Shown: positions 18,701 through 26,502, counted from the first letter of the stretch. The stretch: DNA of 59,422 nucleotides from Candidatus Rokuibacteriota bacterium (GCA_016188005.1 JACPIQ010000084.1:1-59422); one strand, 5' to 3'. Numbers and translations are program-made. The notes: generated by a model from the letters alone, not told the origin.

Positions 18701-20132
18701 GGCCGTCAGGCAAGTGCTCGATGGCCTGATCTCCGAGGGCACGGTGGTCGCCGGCCGCTTCCAGCCCGGCGCTCCCGGCACCGAGTACGGTCACACCGCT
18801 GTGCTCGATCTCCTGCGCCACAGGGCCACCGCGGCGCGGAGGCGAGTCACCCCTGTGGCCTCCCCCGAGCAATTCTCGGCCTTCCTGCTGCGCTGGCAGC
18901 ATGTGCACCCGGAGAGGCGATTGACGGAGGCCGCGGGGCTCCTCGCCGCCCTCGAGCAGCTGGAAGGCGAGGACTTCCCCTTGCGCTTCTGGGAGCAGGA
19001 GCTGCTGCCGGCGCGGCTCGAGCGCTACGATCCGCACGAGCTGGACGCGCTGGGCCTGTCGGGCCAGGTGATCTGGACTCCGCTGTCGCCGGGCACGCCG
19101 GGCCGGGTGGGAATTGCGCTCAGCGAGGACCTCGGCTGGCTCCGGTCCCCGACCGATGCCGAAGCCGACCTCGACGCGGCGTCCAAGAACGTGCTGCGCC
19201 ACCTGCAGCTTCAGGGGGCCTGCTTCGTGCGGGACCTGCTGCGCGGCACAGGGCTCGCCGAGCACGAGGTGATGGACATTCTCTGGGCGCTCTTCTGGAA
19301 GGGGCTCTGCGCGCCTGACGCCTTCGAGCCGATACGCCGCGCCGGGGCCAGGCCCAGAGGCGAGCCCCCGCGGGCGCGCCCCGCGGCGGGATGGCGCGGC
19401 AGGCGCGAGGCGGCGCGAGGGGTGCGCCAGAGACTCGCGCGCACCGGACCTGTGCCGGGCCGGTGGGCGGCGCTCCCGCGCGAGGCCCCGGCGCTGACCC
19501 CCGAGGAAAAGGCCGAGAAGCGCGCGCGGCTCTTCCTCGAGCGCTTCGGGATCCTCGCCCGCGAGCTGGCTGGCGCCGAGTGGAGCTTCCTCAGGCCGGT
19601 GCTGACCCGTCTCGAGTATGCGGGCGAGGTGGAGCGCGGCTACTTCGTCGAGGGGCTGTCGGGCGAGCAGTACGCCCTCGCCGAGGCGGTGGGCCAGCTC
19701 GGCGCCTCACCGCGCCGCAAGGAGCCTCCGCTGCGCCTGAGCCTGGCCGACCCGGCAAGCCTGTGGGGCGGCCCCTTTTCGCTCTCGCGGCCGGATGGCA
19801 GCCGCGTGCAGGCGCCGCGGCTTCCCCAGAACTTGCTCGTGGTACGCGGCGGCCGGGCGCTGCTCCTGGCCGAAGCCCATGCCCGCTCGCTCACCCCGCT
19901 CAGCGGCTTCGAGCCCGACGCCCTCCCGGAGCTGATCCGGGCGCTCCAGGAGCCGTGGAGCCGGCCGCCAGACCAGCGCGCCGTGAGGCGCCTCGAGGTG
20001 CGCCTCTGGGACGGGATGCCGGTGCGCCGCTCGCCGGCCGCCGCGGCGCTGCTCGAGGGCGGCTTCTACGCTGACGGCGACAGGCTCTGCTTCGACGGCT
20101 TCCCCGGCCCCGGCAGTGGCCAGGCGAGCTGA
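15735..20132 (+). CDS. lhr: Lhr-type large superfamily 2 helicase
   Basis: 1465 residues, full-length Lhr with core and C-terminal domains. Helicase motifs: Q-region TRPQAEGWP, motif I APTGSGKT (about residue 62), motif II DEVH, motif III GCSAT, motif V SSLELGIDVGAIDLVVQ and motif VI QRIGRAGH. The rest matches the winged-helix, beta-sheet and Lhr-CTD arrangement expected for a 3'-5' translocating DNA-repair helicase. Starts 5 bp after the fusion enzyme. Its stop codon (20130-20132) lies inside the first unit of a 69-bp tandem repeat. Confidence 0.95.
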   Translation: MPDIAPRPDGLPAPALRPEQRFTLDHFLPAVRRWFTESFGEPTRPQAEGWPHIAAGRHTLIIAPTGSGKTLAAFLWGIDALCRAARERRLDDRVHLVYVSPLKALNNDIEKNLRAPLAGIRDLAAAAGDPLPEIRVAVRTGDTLAPARQAMVRRPPHILITTPESLYLLLTSERFRPALSEVRSVIVDEVHALAGSKRGAHLAVTLERLEALAGRPFQRIGCSATVQPPEVAAAFLAGAGRPCSIVDAGFDRSLDVEVVAPVPDFLTAVSDTVWDSALQELAGWIESHRTTLIFTPSRRMAERLARNLDERLPEGHVAAHHGSLSRRARLEAEDRLKRGEIRALVATSSLELGIDVGAIDLVVQLQSPRNIAAALQRIGRAGHTLARTSKGRILVTKGDELVEAAAVARAIGGQELDRLALPEAPLDVLAQQIVASVAVEPWPVDDLHALVCRAAPYASLQREAFMAVVRSLAEPLPAEVKGMAPRILWDRVNGRLHARRGSRLLALTSGGTIPDAGLFDVYVADTDVKLGTLDEEFVSESLPGDVFLLGSRPWRLVKTRPDRVLVEDAHGMSPTVPFWKGEHPSRSWELGRLCGRLRREAARRLDSADFEEWAGEECRLDRRAALALRAWLAKCRDVLGEIPDDERIVVESLPDELGGRHLAIHSVFGMRVNGAWGIALKEALRRRAGILAEASHTDDAILLSFAPGQALPAPERLVALVAPGEAEGLVARGLVGTPLFTTRFRHAAVRALFVPRMSRGQRTPAWLQRLKADALLEAVGGRPDFPLVAETLRECCRDALDVPRLEGLLQRIEDGEISRMAVHSAMPSPFLYPLLLAWDWAYLDAAHAEERRSDAIPMQKGLAAPTGPFEPGLLAAVEAELGHTAAQRRAREANELAALLEGLGDLDDGEVADRVAGDPAPLIAALAAEGRIARIRFASGRAAWVGTSEAPLWQSLESGGLREILSRCLRRRAPVTAAWIEARYGIGGEAVRQVLDGLISEGTVVAGRFQPGAPGTEYGHTAVLDLLRHRATAARRRVTPVASPEQFSAFLLRWQHVHPERRLTEAAGLLAALEQLEGEDFPLRFWEQELLPARLERYDPHELDALGLSGQVIWTPLSPGTPGRVGIALSEDLGWLRSPTDAEADLDAASKNVLRHLQLQGACFVRDLLRGTGLAEHEVMDILWALFWKGLCAPDAFEPIRRAGARPRGEPPRARPAAGWRGRREAARGVRQRLARTGPVPGRWAALPREAPALTPEEKAEKRARLFLERFGILARELAGAEWSFLRPVLTRLEYAGEVERGYFVEGLSGEQYALAEAVGQLGASPRRKEPPLRLSLADPASLWGGPFSLSRPDGSRVQAPRLPQNLLVVRGGRALLLAEAHARSLTPLSGFEPDALPELIRALQEPWSRPPDQRAVRRLEVRLWDGMPVRRSPAAAALLEGGFYADGDRLCFDGFPGPGSGQAS

Positions 20133-20364
20133 GGCGGGCCGCCCGACGAGGCGAGCGAAACATGGAAATCAGGCCGAGCGGAGCGAGGCCGGGCGAGCTG
20201 AGGCGGGCCGCCCGACGAGGCGAGCGAAACATGGAAATCAGGCCGAGCGGAGCGAGGCCAGGCGAGCTGAGGCGGGCCGCCCGACGAGGCGAGCGAAACA
20301 TGGAAATCAGGCCGAGCGGAGCGAGGCCAGGCGAGCTGAGGCGGGCCGCCCGACGAGGCGAGCG
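20126..20364 (+). repeat. 69-bp tandem repeat, 3.5 units
   Basis: Units at 20126-20194, 20195-20263 and 20264-20332 differ by about one base; a 32-bp partial unit is at 20333-20364. Each starts GAGCTGAGGC and contains CGAGGCGAGCG, ATGGAAATC and CGAGCGGAGCGAGGC. 69 is a multiple of 3 and the units stay open in frame. The array begins over the lhr stop and the truncated last unit ends just before the DUF488 start codon. Same family as 2363-2426 and 47017-47075. Confidence 0.95.
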
Positions 20365-20366
20365 CC

Positions 20367-20756
20367 ATGATCGGGACCAAGCGTGTCTATGAGCCGCGAG
20401 CGAGCGAGGACGGTACGCGCGTGCTGGTGATGCGACTCTGGCCCCGCGGGATCCGCAAGGAGGCCGTGGATCTCTGGCTGAAGGAGCTCGGCGCCGAGCT
20501 GGCCAACCTCAAGGCCTACAAGGCAGGCAAGATCGGCTGGCCCGAGATGAGGCGGCGCTACCTCGCCGGGCTCCGCCGGCCCGAGACGCGCGCCGCGCTC
20601 GACCGCGCGCGGGTCCTCGCGCGTGAGGGAACCGTCACGCTGCTCTGCTCCTGCGAGGACGAGCGGCGCTGCCACCGGAGCCTGCTTGCTCAGGTGCTCG
20701 GCCGGGCGCCGGTCGAGAAGGCGCCGCGGGGGCCCCGGAAGCGCGCCGCCCGCTGA
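20367..20756 (+). CDS. DUF488-family protein (YeaO-like)
   Basis: 129 residues. Family pattern is clear: KRVYEPRASEDGTRVLVMRLWPRGIRKE, WLKELGAEL, and the closing TLLCSCEDERRCHRSLL. Function in the family is unproven. Its ATG stands where the repeat family has its internal ATG, and the GAGG of the partial repeat (8-9 nt upstream) is the only SD-like sequence, so the repeat may drive its translation. Confidence 0.85.
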   Translation: MIGTKRVYEPRASEDGTRVLVMRLWPRGIRKEAVDLWLKELGAELANLKAYKAGKIGWPEMRRRYLAGLRRPETRAALDRARVLAREGTVTLLCSCEDERRCHRSLLAQVLGRAPVEKAPRGPRKRAAR

Positions 20757-20823
20757 CGGCGGAGAACGGTCTCCGTCGCAGCACTCGATGCCATCCCCTC
20801 CCGTGACGGCTCCCGCGCCCCGC

Positions 20824-22038
20824 TCAGCGCCTGGAGACGCCGTCACCGCGCCCGCGCCGCTCCGCGGTGAGGCGGGCGCGCAGGGTGACTCCGAGCGGCG
20901 TGACGAAGAGCGCCGCCAGGAGCCAGAGCCAGCCGTGCAGGCTGGTGGAGGCGATCCCGCTGAAGTACGCGCCGATATTGCAGCCAAAGGAGAGTCGGGC
21001 GCCATACCCCATCAGGAGCCCCCCCAGCAGCGAGGCGGCCGCGACGCGAGGCGGGATGCGCCGGGCCGGCGCGAAGCGTCCCGCCAGGCCCGCCCCCAGC
21101 AGTGCGCCGAGGAGGAGCCCCAGGTTCATCACCGTCGTCACCTCCGCGAGGACGGGGGCAGCCAGCGCCGCCCGCTCGAATTCCCCCTGCCAGAACGGGA
21201 CCCCCGAGAGGTCGTACCCCGCGCTCTGGAGCACCTTGCCTCCCCACAGAGCAAACGCGAAGGTGATCCCCCACGGGCTCCCAGACACCGCGAGCGTCGC
21301 CGCGTTGAGGACCGCCAGCGCAACGCCCCCGGCCAGGAGTGGCCAGGGCCCCCGCAGCAGGCGCCGCCAGCCGGCAGTGGGTGGCGGCGCTGATGGCCTC
21401 GCCCCCCGCCGGCGCTCGATCCATCGTGTGGCCAGGGCGATCAGGGCGAAGGCAGCGAGTTGCAGGGCCACGGCCCAGATCCAGCCGAGGGCATGCCCGA
21501 GCGAGACCGGGCCGAGCGACGGCACCGCCCGCCACAGGGACATGTGGAAGGTCGCGAGCACGGCGCCGACGACGAAGCCCAGCAGCGTGATCCCCGCAGA
21601 GGTCGTTCCTCCTCCGACCTGGAAGAGGGTGCCCGAGGCTCAGCCGCCGCCCAGCTGCATCCCGATGGCGAACAAGAACGCGCCGGCCACCACTGATGCG
21701 TCCGCCACCGCCACGGCTCCCTGGACGGGGCGACCCAGCGCCTCCTCGGCGGCCAGCATCGGGGCGAAGAGCAAGGTGGCCACCGCCAGCATCAGCATCT
21801 GCGCTCTGATTCCGCGGCCGTCCCCGGACATGACGAACACGCGGAACGCGCTGGTGAACCCGAAGGCCGACTGATAGAGCACGAGCCCGCAGCCCGCCCC
21901 CACCAGGAAGAGCACCGCCTGGCGCGGCCCATGCGCCGCCCAGAGCCAGCCCGAGCCGGCCAACACGAGGGCCAGCGCCACGCTCGCGGCCCGTGGCCCG
22001 TTGACGGCCGCACGCTCCAATTCCCTCGCCCGAGTCAT
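20824..22038 (-). CDS. YeeE/YedE-family sulfur/selenium transporter with in-frame TGA (selenocysteine) at the conserved Cys
   Basis: 404 residues if TGA 21642-21640 (codon 133) is selenocysteine. Read with TGA as stop it becomes two ORFs (21640-22038 and up to 21561-20824), but the frame is unbroken: IGMQLGGG-U-ASGTLFQVGGGTTSAG. In YeeE/YedE proteins this is the GGCASGTL motif, whose Cys is essential for thiosulfate transport in the studied YeeE. The second half keeps its own conserved Cys in RLSFGCNIGAYFSGIAS. About 9-10 hydrophobic helices, inner membrane. ATG 22038 has GGAGGG upstream. A strong bSECIS-like hairpin follows the TGA. YedE relatives are linked to selenium metabolism. A nonsense mutation is the alternative, but loss at exactly a redox Cys, a conserved second half and the hairpin argue against it. 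Confidence 0.87.
21608..21628 (-). promoter_or_regulatory. Candidate bacterial SECIS hairpin in the YeeE/YedE gene
   Basis: In the mRNA, 11 nt after the TGA, CCTCTTCC (21628-21621) pairs over 8 bp (one U-G) with GGAGGAGG (21615-21608) around the loop AGGTC. The apical sequence AGGUC is the same as in the E. coli fdhF SECIS loop, and the distance from UGA to loop (19 nt) is close to that of fdhF. Confidence 0.75.
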
Positions 22039-22229
22039 CTCACTGTTCCCTCCAGCGTCCGAGCGTGGTGCTGGTCCACGGTGGGGCCCATTATGCGGGC
22101 GGGGCCGCGGGGCCGCAAGGGCGGTCGGGGTATCGCGTCGCCTCTTGACAGGCCGCGCGTTACCGGGCCCGCCGACCGGCCGAATCTGCCCTTGAAAAGC
22201 CCGCCCCTCGTGCGGCAAGATACCGGCGC

Positions 22230-22352
22230 GTGGACCCGTTCTTGACGCCGTCCCTCAAGTACCTGGTCCTCGGGCCCGTGACGGACGATCCCCGCCAGAT
22301 CGACCTGATGGCCAAGCACATCGTGCGACGCTTCGGGTGGCCGCCGCAGTAG
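22230..22352 (+). other. Possible 40-residue ORF or gene remnant
   Basis: GTG 22230 to TAG 22352 reads DPFLTPSLKYLVLGPVTDDP and onward to FGWPPQ, which looks protein-like but has no SD and no family I recognise. It lies between the transporter and the promoter of the next gene and could be the tail of a lost gene. Confidence 0.2.
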
Positions 22353-22403
22353 GGATCGCCGCAGGCGGCCTGCTCGGCAGCCTCGTCCGCGCGTGAGGGC
22401 TCC

Positions 22404-22433
22404 TTGACAGTGGTCGCGCCCCTTCCCTACACT
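22404..22433 (+). promoter_or_regulatory. Sigma-70-like promoter giving a leaderless message
   Basis: Consensus -35 TTGACA (22404-22409), 18-nt spacer, -10 TACACT (22428-22433). The predicted start point coincides with GTG 22440, the start of the next gene, which lacks an SD. Confidence 0.7.
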
Positions 22434-22439
22434 GAGCCG

Positions 22440-22856
22440 GTGACAGGCAAGCGGGCGGGACTTCTTGCCTTTCTTTTCGTGCCGCTCCTCGCATCCGACG
22501 CCTTCGCCGAGCACGAGGTCTACTATCGATACACGGTCCTCGGCTACCTCAAGGACGCCAAGGGAAACGCCAGAGCCGGGGTGCCCGTGGAGCTGGTGAG
22601 GGAGAAGACGGGCTTCACCTATCTCGGCGAAAGCGATCGGAGCGGCCTGTACGTGATCGTCGCGCGGCTCGGCGACGAGAGCGCGGGCGAGCGCCTGGCG
22701 CTCAGGGCGGGAGCCCGGACCGCCGCCGTCACAGTCCGCTTCGACCCCCAGAACCACACCCAGGAGCGCGGGACGCGCATCGACTTCATCGGAAGCAAGA
22801 CCATGGAGCGCCCCTCCTGGTTCCTCGCCACGCTCAAGCGCTTCCTCGCCGAGTGA
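22440..22856 (+). CDS. Secreted small beta-sandwich-like protein (unknown function)
   Basis: 138 residues. A signal peptide (TGKRAGLLAFLFVPLLASDAFA) precedes a domain with RYTVLGYLKDAKGNARAGVPVELV and SDRSGLYVIVARL, the pattern of a carboxypeptidase-regulatory-like/Ig-type beta sandwich. An upstream TTG at 22404 is in frame but is the -35 box, so it is rejected as start. First gene of an overlapping run of five (to 26137). Confidence 0.7.
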   Translation: MTGKRAGLLAFLFVPLLASDAFAEHEVYYRYTVLGYLKDAKGNARAGVPVELVREKTGFTYLGESDRSGLYVIVARLGDESAGERLALRAGARTAAVTVRFDPQNHTQERGTRIDFIGSKTMERPSWFLATLKRFLAE

Positions 22857-24283
22857 TGCGCGCCCCGCGAGCCGCCGAGCGCGTGAACGTGCTCTACGCC
22901 TGGGTGCGGCTCATCAGCCGCTTCTGGGTCTGGTTCTTCTTCAAGACGGTGGACGTGCGCCACCCCGAGCGCGTGCCCGCGACGGGCCCGGTGCTCCTCT
23001 GCATCAACCACCCCAACAACTTGATCGACTCCCTCCTGGTGGGGGCGGTCCTCGACCGGAAGGTCCACTACCTCGCGACGGCCGCGCTGTTCCGCAATCC
23101 GCTGGTGGCCCGCTTCCTCCTGGCCTGCGGCGCCATCCCGGTCTACCGGAAGCAGGACGAGCTGCGGGGGGAGGCGACGGCCGGTGCCGACCGAAACGTG
23201 GAGGCCTTCGCGGCGTGCTTCCGCGCGCTCGGCGCGGGCGGGCTGATCGGGATCTACCCCGAGGGCACCACGCATGCCGAGCCGCGCGTCCAGCGCATCA
23301 GGACCGGCGCCGCGCGCATCGCGCTGGAGTTCGAAGGCCGCCGCGCCGGCCACCCGAGCCCGGCGGCGCCCCTGGCAGTCATTCCGGTGGGGCTCACCTT
23401 CGAGGCGCGGAAGTCCTTCGGCGCCCGGGTGCTGGTCTCCTTCGGCGAGGCCATCTCCGTCGCGCCCTACCTCGAGTCCTACGCCAGCGATCCGGTCAAG
23501 GCCGTGGACGCCCTCACCACGGCCATCCAATGGGGCATGGAGTCGCAGGTGGTGGCCGTCAAGCGCATCGACTCGGCGGCGCTGATCCGCGCCGTGGAGG
23601 ACCTCTACCGGGGCGACCTGGTCCGCGAGCTCCAGGAGGAGCGCGGGCTCTCCACGCGGCAGATCGACACGCTGCGCCTCTCGCGCGCCATCGTGGATGC
23701 GGCCCACTTCTTCGAGGACAGCGACCCCGAGCGTGTGGAGCGGCTCTGGCAGCGCATCCAGGGCTACCGCGCCAAGCTGGCGGCCTACCGGATCCGCGAC
23801 GAGGCGGTGCGGGGACGGCTGCGCCGCCCCGAGCGCGCGGAGCAGCTGCGCCGCGGCTGGCAGGCCTCCGCGGGGTTGCCGCTCTTCGCCTATGGCGCCG
23901 TGGTGAGCGGGGTGCCGTACCTCGTCCCGCGCTGGGTGGCCCGGCGCATGTCCCGCAAGGAGACCGACTACGCGACGACGCGCCTCCTGGCGAGCATGGT
24001 CGCCTTCCCGCTCTTCTGGGGAGCCGAAGCCTGGCTCGTGTGGTGGCTCGCGGGCCCCGGCTGGGCCTTGGCCTTCGCGCTGTCCCTGCCGCTGTCGAGC
24101 CTCGCCGCCTACCGCTACCTGGGCGGCGTCGGCCGGCTGCGCGGCGAGCTCCAGCTCGGCGCGCTGGCGCTCACCCGCCGGCAGACGGCCTCCCGGCTGC
24201 TCGCCGCACGCCAGGCGATCATCGCCGAGCTCGAGCAGGCCAAGAACGACTACCTCGCCGCCACGAAAGGGAGCAGCTTTTGA
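22853..24283 (+). CDS. 1-acyl-glycerol-3-phosphate acyltransferase-like (PlsC domain) membrane protein
   Basis: 476 residues, longer than PlsC. The acyltransferase domain carries the HxxxxD motif in NHPNNLIDS, the motif IYPEGTTH and the substrate loop GAARIALEF. The C-terminal third has hydrophobic helices (about residues 335-350 and 375-420), so it is membrane-bound. Overlaps the preceding stop (GTG 22853 or ATG 22856 as start) and the next gene. Likely phospholipid or related acyl transfer; acceptor unknown. Confidence 0.85.
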   Translation: MMRAPRAAERVNVLYAWVRLISRFWVWFFFKTVDVRHPERVPATGPVLLCINHPNNLIDSLLVGAVLDRKVHYLATAALFRNPLVARFLLACGAIPVYRKQDELRGEATAGADRNVEAFAACFRALGAGGLIGIYPEGTTHAEPRVQRIRTGAARIALEFEGRRAGHPSPAAPLAVIPVGLTFEARKSFGARVLVSFGEAISVAPYLESYASDPVKAVDALTTAIQWGMESQVVAVKRIDSAALIRAVEDLYRGDLVRELQEERGLSTRQIDTLRLSRAIVDAAHFFEDSDPERVERLWQRIQGYRAKLAAYRIRDEAVRGRLRRPERAEQLRRGWQASAGLPLFAYGAVVSGVPYLVPRWVARRMSRKETDYATTRLLASMVAFPLFWGAEAWLVWWLAGPGWALAFALSLPLSSLAAYRYLGGVGRLRGELQLGALALTRRQTASRLLAARQAIIAELEQAKNDYLAATKGSSF

Positions 24284-25197
24284 GCATCCATCTCCTGGAG
24301 GAGCTGTCCACGCCGGCGCTCGAGGCGCTGGACCGGGATCGCACCGTCATCATCCTCACCGTGAGCCCGCTCGAGCAGCACGGCCCTCACCTGCCCGTGG
24401 GCGTCGATGCCTTCGCCGCGCGCTACCTGGCGGAGGCCATCGCCGAGCGTCTCGTGCAGTCACGCGCCGGCTGGACCGCGGTCCTGGCGCCGACGCTGCA
24501 CATGGGCTCCTTCACCTTCCACGCGGTGGGCACCGTCAGCGTGCGCCAGCGGGCGGTGCGTGACACGCTGGTGGACTACGGCGAGTCGCTGGCGCGGGCG
24601 GGCTTCCGCTTCATCCTCGTCTCCAACGGCCACGGCGGGCCCGGCCACCTGGTGGCCCTCGAGGAAGCCGCGGCTATCGTGTCGCGCCGGCACGGCATCA
24701 CCATGGCCTCACTCACGGGCCAGCTCGTGTGGGAGTTCCTGCGCGGCCGCTACCTGCCCGAGATCGAGGAGGCCCTGGGCCGCCCGCTCTCCGCTGAGGA
24801 GCGCCTCGCGCTGGCCGAGGATGCCCACGGCGGCCTCTGGGAGACCTCGTTCATGCTGTGGCTCAGACCCGATCTGGTGGAGGCGGACTTCCGCGCGCTG
24901 CCGGCGGCGGCCTACCCGATCGCCCATCGCCTCATTCCCAACTACCCACTCAGGAACGGGGGGCTCGGCTACGTCGGGCATCCCGCGCTCGCCGATCCGG
25001 CCTTCGCGCGCGCCACCACGGAGGTCTTCCTCAGCCGCGCCATGACGCTCGTCGACGGACTGCTCGACGGACGCATCCGGCCCAGGGCGCATCGCTCGCC
25101 CTTCTTCGCCATCCCGCTGTTCAGGACCAACTTCTGGCCGGTGCTGGGCGCCGCTGCGGCGCTGGCAGGGCTCTGCCTGTGGTGGCGCAGGCGATGA
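24280..25197 (+). CDS. Creatininase-family amidohydrolase with C-terminal membrane anchor
   Basis: 305 residues from TTG 24280, which overlaps the previous stop by 4 bp (TTGA). Metal-site motifs of the family: SPLEQHGPHLPVGVD, then VSNGHGGPGH and the Glu in HGGLWETSFML. The end (NFWPVLGAAAALAGLCLWWRRR) is one hydrophobic helix plus basic residues, a predicted tail anchor not usual in the family. Homologues include creatinine amidohydrolase and MftE; substrate here unknown. Confidence 0.87.
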   Translation: MSIHLLEELSTPALEALDRDRTVIILTVSPLEQHGPHLPVGVDAFAARYLAEAIAERLVQSRAGWTAVLAPTLHMGSFTFHAVGTVSVRQRAVRDTLVDYGESLARAGFRFILVSNGHGGPGHLVALEEAAAIVSRRHGITMASLTGQLVWEFLRGRYLPEIEEALGRPLSAEERLALAEDAHGGLWETSFMLWLRPDLVEADFRALPAAAYPIAHRLIPNYPLRNGGLGYVGHPALADPAFARATTEVFLSRAMTLVDGLLDGRIRPRAHRSPFFAIPLFRTNFWPVLGAAAALAGLCLWWRRR

Positions 25198-25892
25198 CGC
25201 TCCCGGTGCACCTCAGGAGCGGAGACGCCTTCCTCTCGTGCCGGCTCTTCCTGCCGAGACGCTCCAACGGCCTGGGGGTGGCGTACTCCCACGGGTGGGG
25301 CGGCGCTCATGTCCTCGACGATCTCCACGCGGCGCTGGCAGGCTGGGGCTTCACCGTGGCTTCCATCGAGCAGCGCGGCTACGGCGCCTCCACGGGCAAG
25401 GCGCGGCTGTCGGCCTGGCCGGCAGACCTGGGGGCCGCGGCCACCTGGCTTCAGCAGCGGGGGCTCCGCGTCTGGGCGGCGGGGCTCTCCACCGGCGGCA
25501 CCATGGCGCTGGTGACGGCAGCCAAGCGCGCCGACCTGCTGGGCGCGCTGGCCATCTCCCCCTTCGCCACTCTCCGGCGGATCAGGGAGGATTACCCCGC
25601 GTGCCGGGAGGTCCTCAGGCAGCGGTTCGGGCGCTTCGGTCCCGAGGACTTCGCCATCGCCGACGCGCTCCGCTGGGCGCCACGCATCGCTCCTCGGCGC
25701 GCGATCGTGGTCCATTGCGCGGCAGACGACACCGTCCCCTTCGCCCACGCCGAGGCCATCCGCGACGCCGGGCGCGGGAAGATCGAGCTCTGGCGGATCG
25801 AACGCGGCGACCACCGCCTCGAGACCGTCAACCGGGCGCCGCTGTTCACCAGGATCAGGCGCGTGCTCAGCAGCGAGAGAGGAGACCTGTGA
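25194..25892 (+). CDS. Small alpha/beta hydrolase
   Basis: 232 residues. Nucleophile motif GLSTGG, acid in CAADDTVPF and His in GDHRLE complete a Ser-Asp-His triad; YSHGWGGAH supplies the oxyanion loop. ATG overlaps the creatininase stop (ATGA), and its own stop overlaps the next ATG by 1 bp. Probably a soluble serine esterase or lipase-like enzyme acting with the neighbouring acyltransferase, by inference only. Confidence 0.85.
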   Translation: MTLPVHLRSGDAFLSCRLFLPRRSNGLGVAYSHGWGGAHVLDDLHAALAGWGFTVASIEQRGYGASTGKARLSAWPADLGAAATWLQQRGLRVWAAGLSTGGTMALVTAAKRADLLGALAISPFATLRRIREDYPACREVLRQRFGRFGPEDFAIADALRWAPRIAPRRAIVVHCAADDTVPFAHAEAIRDAGRGKIELWRIERGDHRLETVNRAPLFTRIRRVLSSERGDL

Positions 25893-26137
25893 TGAAGGCG
25901 TACGTGCTCATCGAGTCCTCGGCCGGCAAGACCAAGGGGGTGAAGAAGGCCCTGGCGAAGATCAAGACCGCCCGGGCCACCGTCGAGGCCATGGACGCCG
26001 TCACCGGCCCCTACGACTTCATCGCGGTGGTGGACGGAGCCACGCTGGACGCCATCGGCAACCTGGTGACGGAGTCCATCGGCACGATCGACGGCGTCAC
26101 GCGCACCACCACCTGCGTCGCGGTCGCCATCGGCTGA
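25892..26137 (+). CDS. Stand-alone Lrp/AsnC ligand-binding (RAM) domain protein
   Basis: 81 residues. It matches the C-terminal RAM domain of Lrp regulators (AYVLIESSAGKTKGVKKAL, VTGPYDFIAVVDG, ITES-type helix, TTTCVAV) with no DNA-binding domain. Such SRAM proteins bind small ligands or partner with full Lrp proteins. SD AGAGGAG precedes ATG 25892. Last gene of the overlapping operon. Confidence 0.9.
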   Translation: MKAYVLIESSAGKTKGVKKALAKIKTARATVEAMDAVTGPYDFIAVVDGATLDAIGNLVTESIGTIDGVTRTTTCVAVAIG

Positions 26138-26486
26138 CGGGCTGTTCCCCCGCGCCGCAGGATCGTGGCCGCGGCCGCACGCCCCGACGCTCCCGGCGGC
26201 GTCCGGAAGGAGCGTGCGGCGCGCCGCCGGTCAGGAAGATTGGCTGGTCCCGATGGCGGCCCCCCGTCCGCTCGGCGTCCAGGCCGGCCCAGGAGCCCGG
26301 CGCTCCCCAGGACTCCATGAACGGTGCCCCTTCTGTAAAGGACTCCGACAGGCAGCCCCGGGAAGGCGCTGGTTTCAGGCCGGGAACATCCCGTCGGGAT
26401 TGACGGATCTCGAGCGGCGTCGAGAACCTTACCAAAGTCCCCCAGCCCCGCCGCAGCGCATTGCGTATTCCCTGCATTTTCCTTCG
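26138..26486. other. Intergenic region, no gene seen; possible activator dyad
   Basis: No credible coding frame. At 26333-26351 the arms CTGT and ACAG form a dyad separated by 11 nt, about 135 bp upstream of the sigma-54-like promoter; this is a reasonable place for an enhancer-binding protein. Weak evidence. Confidence 0.3.
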
Positions 26487-26502
26487 TGGCACGCGCTGTG
26501 CA
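26487..26502 (+). promoter_or_regulatory. Sigma-54-type promoter of the PEP-CTERM gene
   Basis: TGGCACGCGCTGTGCA has the -24 box TGGCACG and the GC of the -12 box with exact GG-N10-GC spacing. It lies 102 nt upstream of ATG 26605. PEP-CTERM genes are commonly linked with RpoN and PrsR-type regulators, which fits. Confidence 0.7.

Noticed and set aside
20126-20364. CRISPR array
   Set aside because: Units are directly adjacent with no unique spacers and share the sequence of dispersed single elements; no cas genes nearby.
20162-20392. 76-residue repeat protein (three 23-residue units)
   Set aside because: The repeats keep the frame only because 69 is divisible by 3; copies elsewhere are intergenic, and the frame is not that of the DUF488 gene.
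26230-26256. Short similarity (GGAAGAT[CT]GGCTG) between 26230-26250 and the breakpoint at 38589-38603
   Set aside because: Only about 14 bp; could be a repeat end but too short to support.
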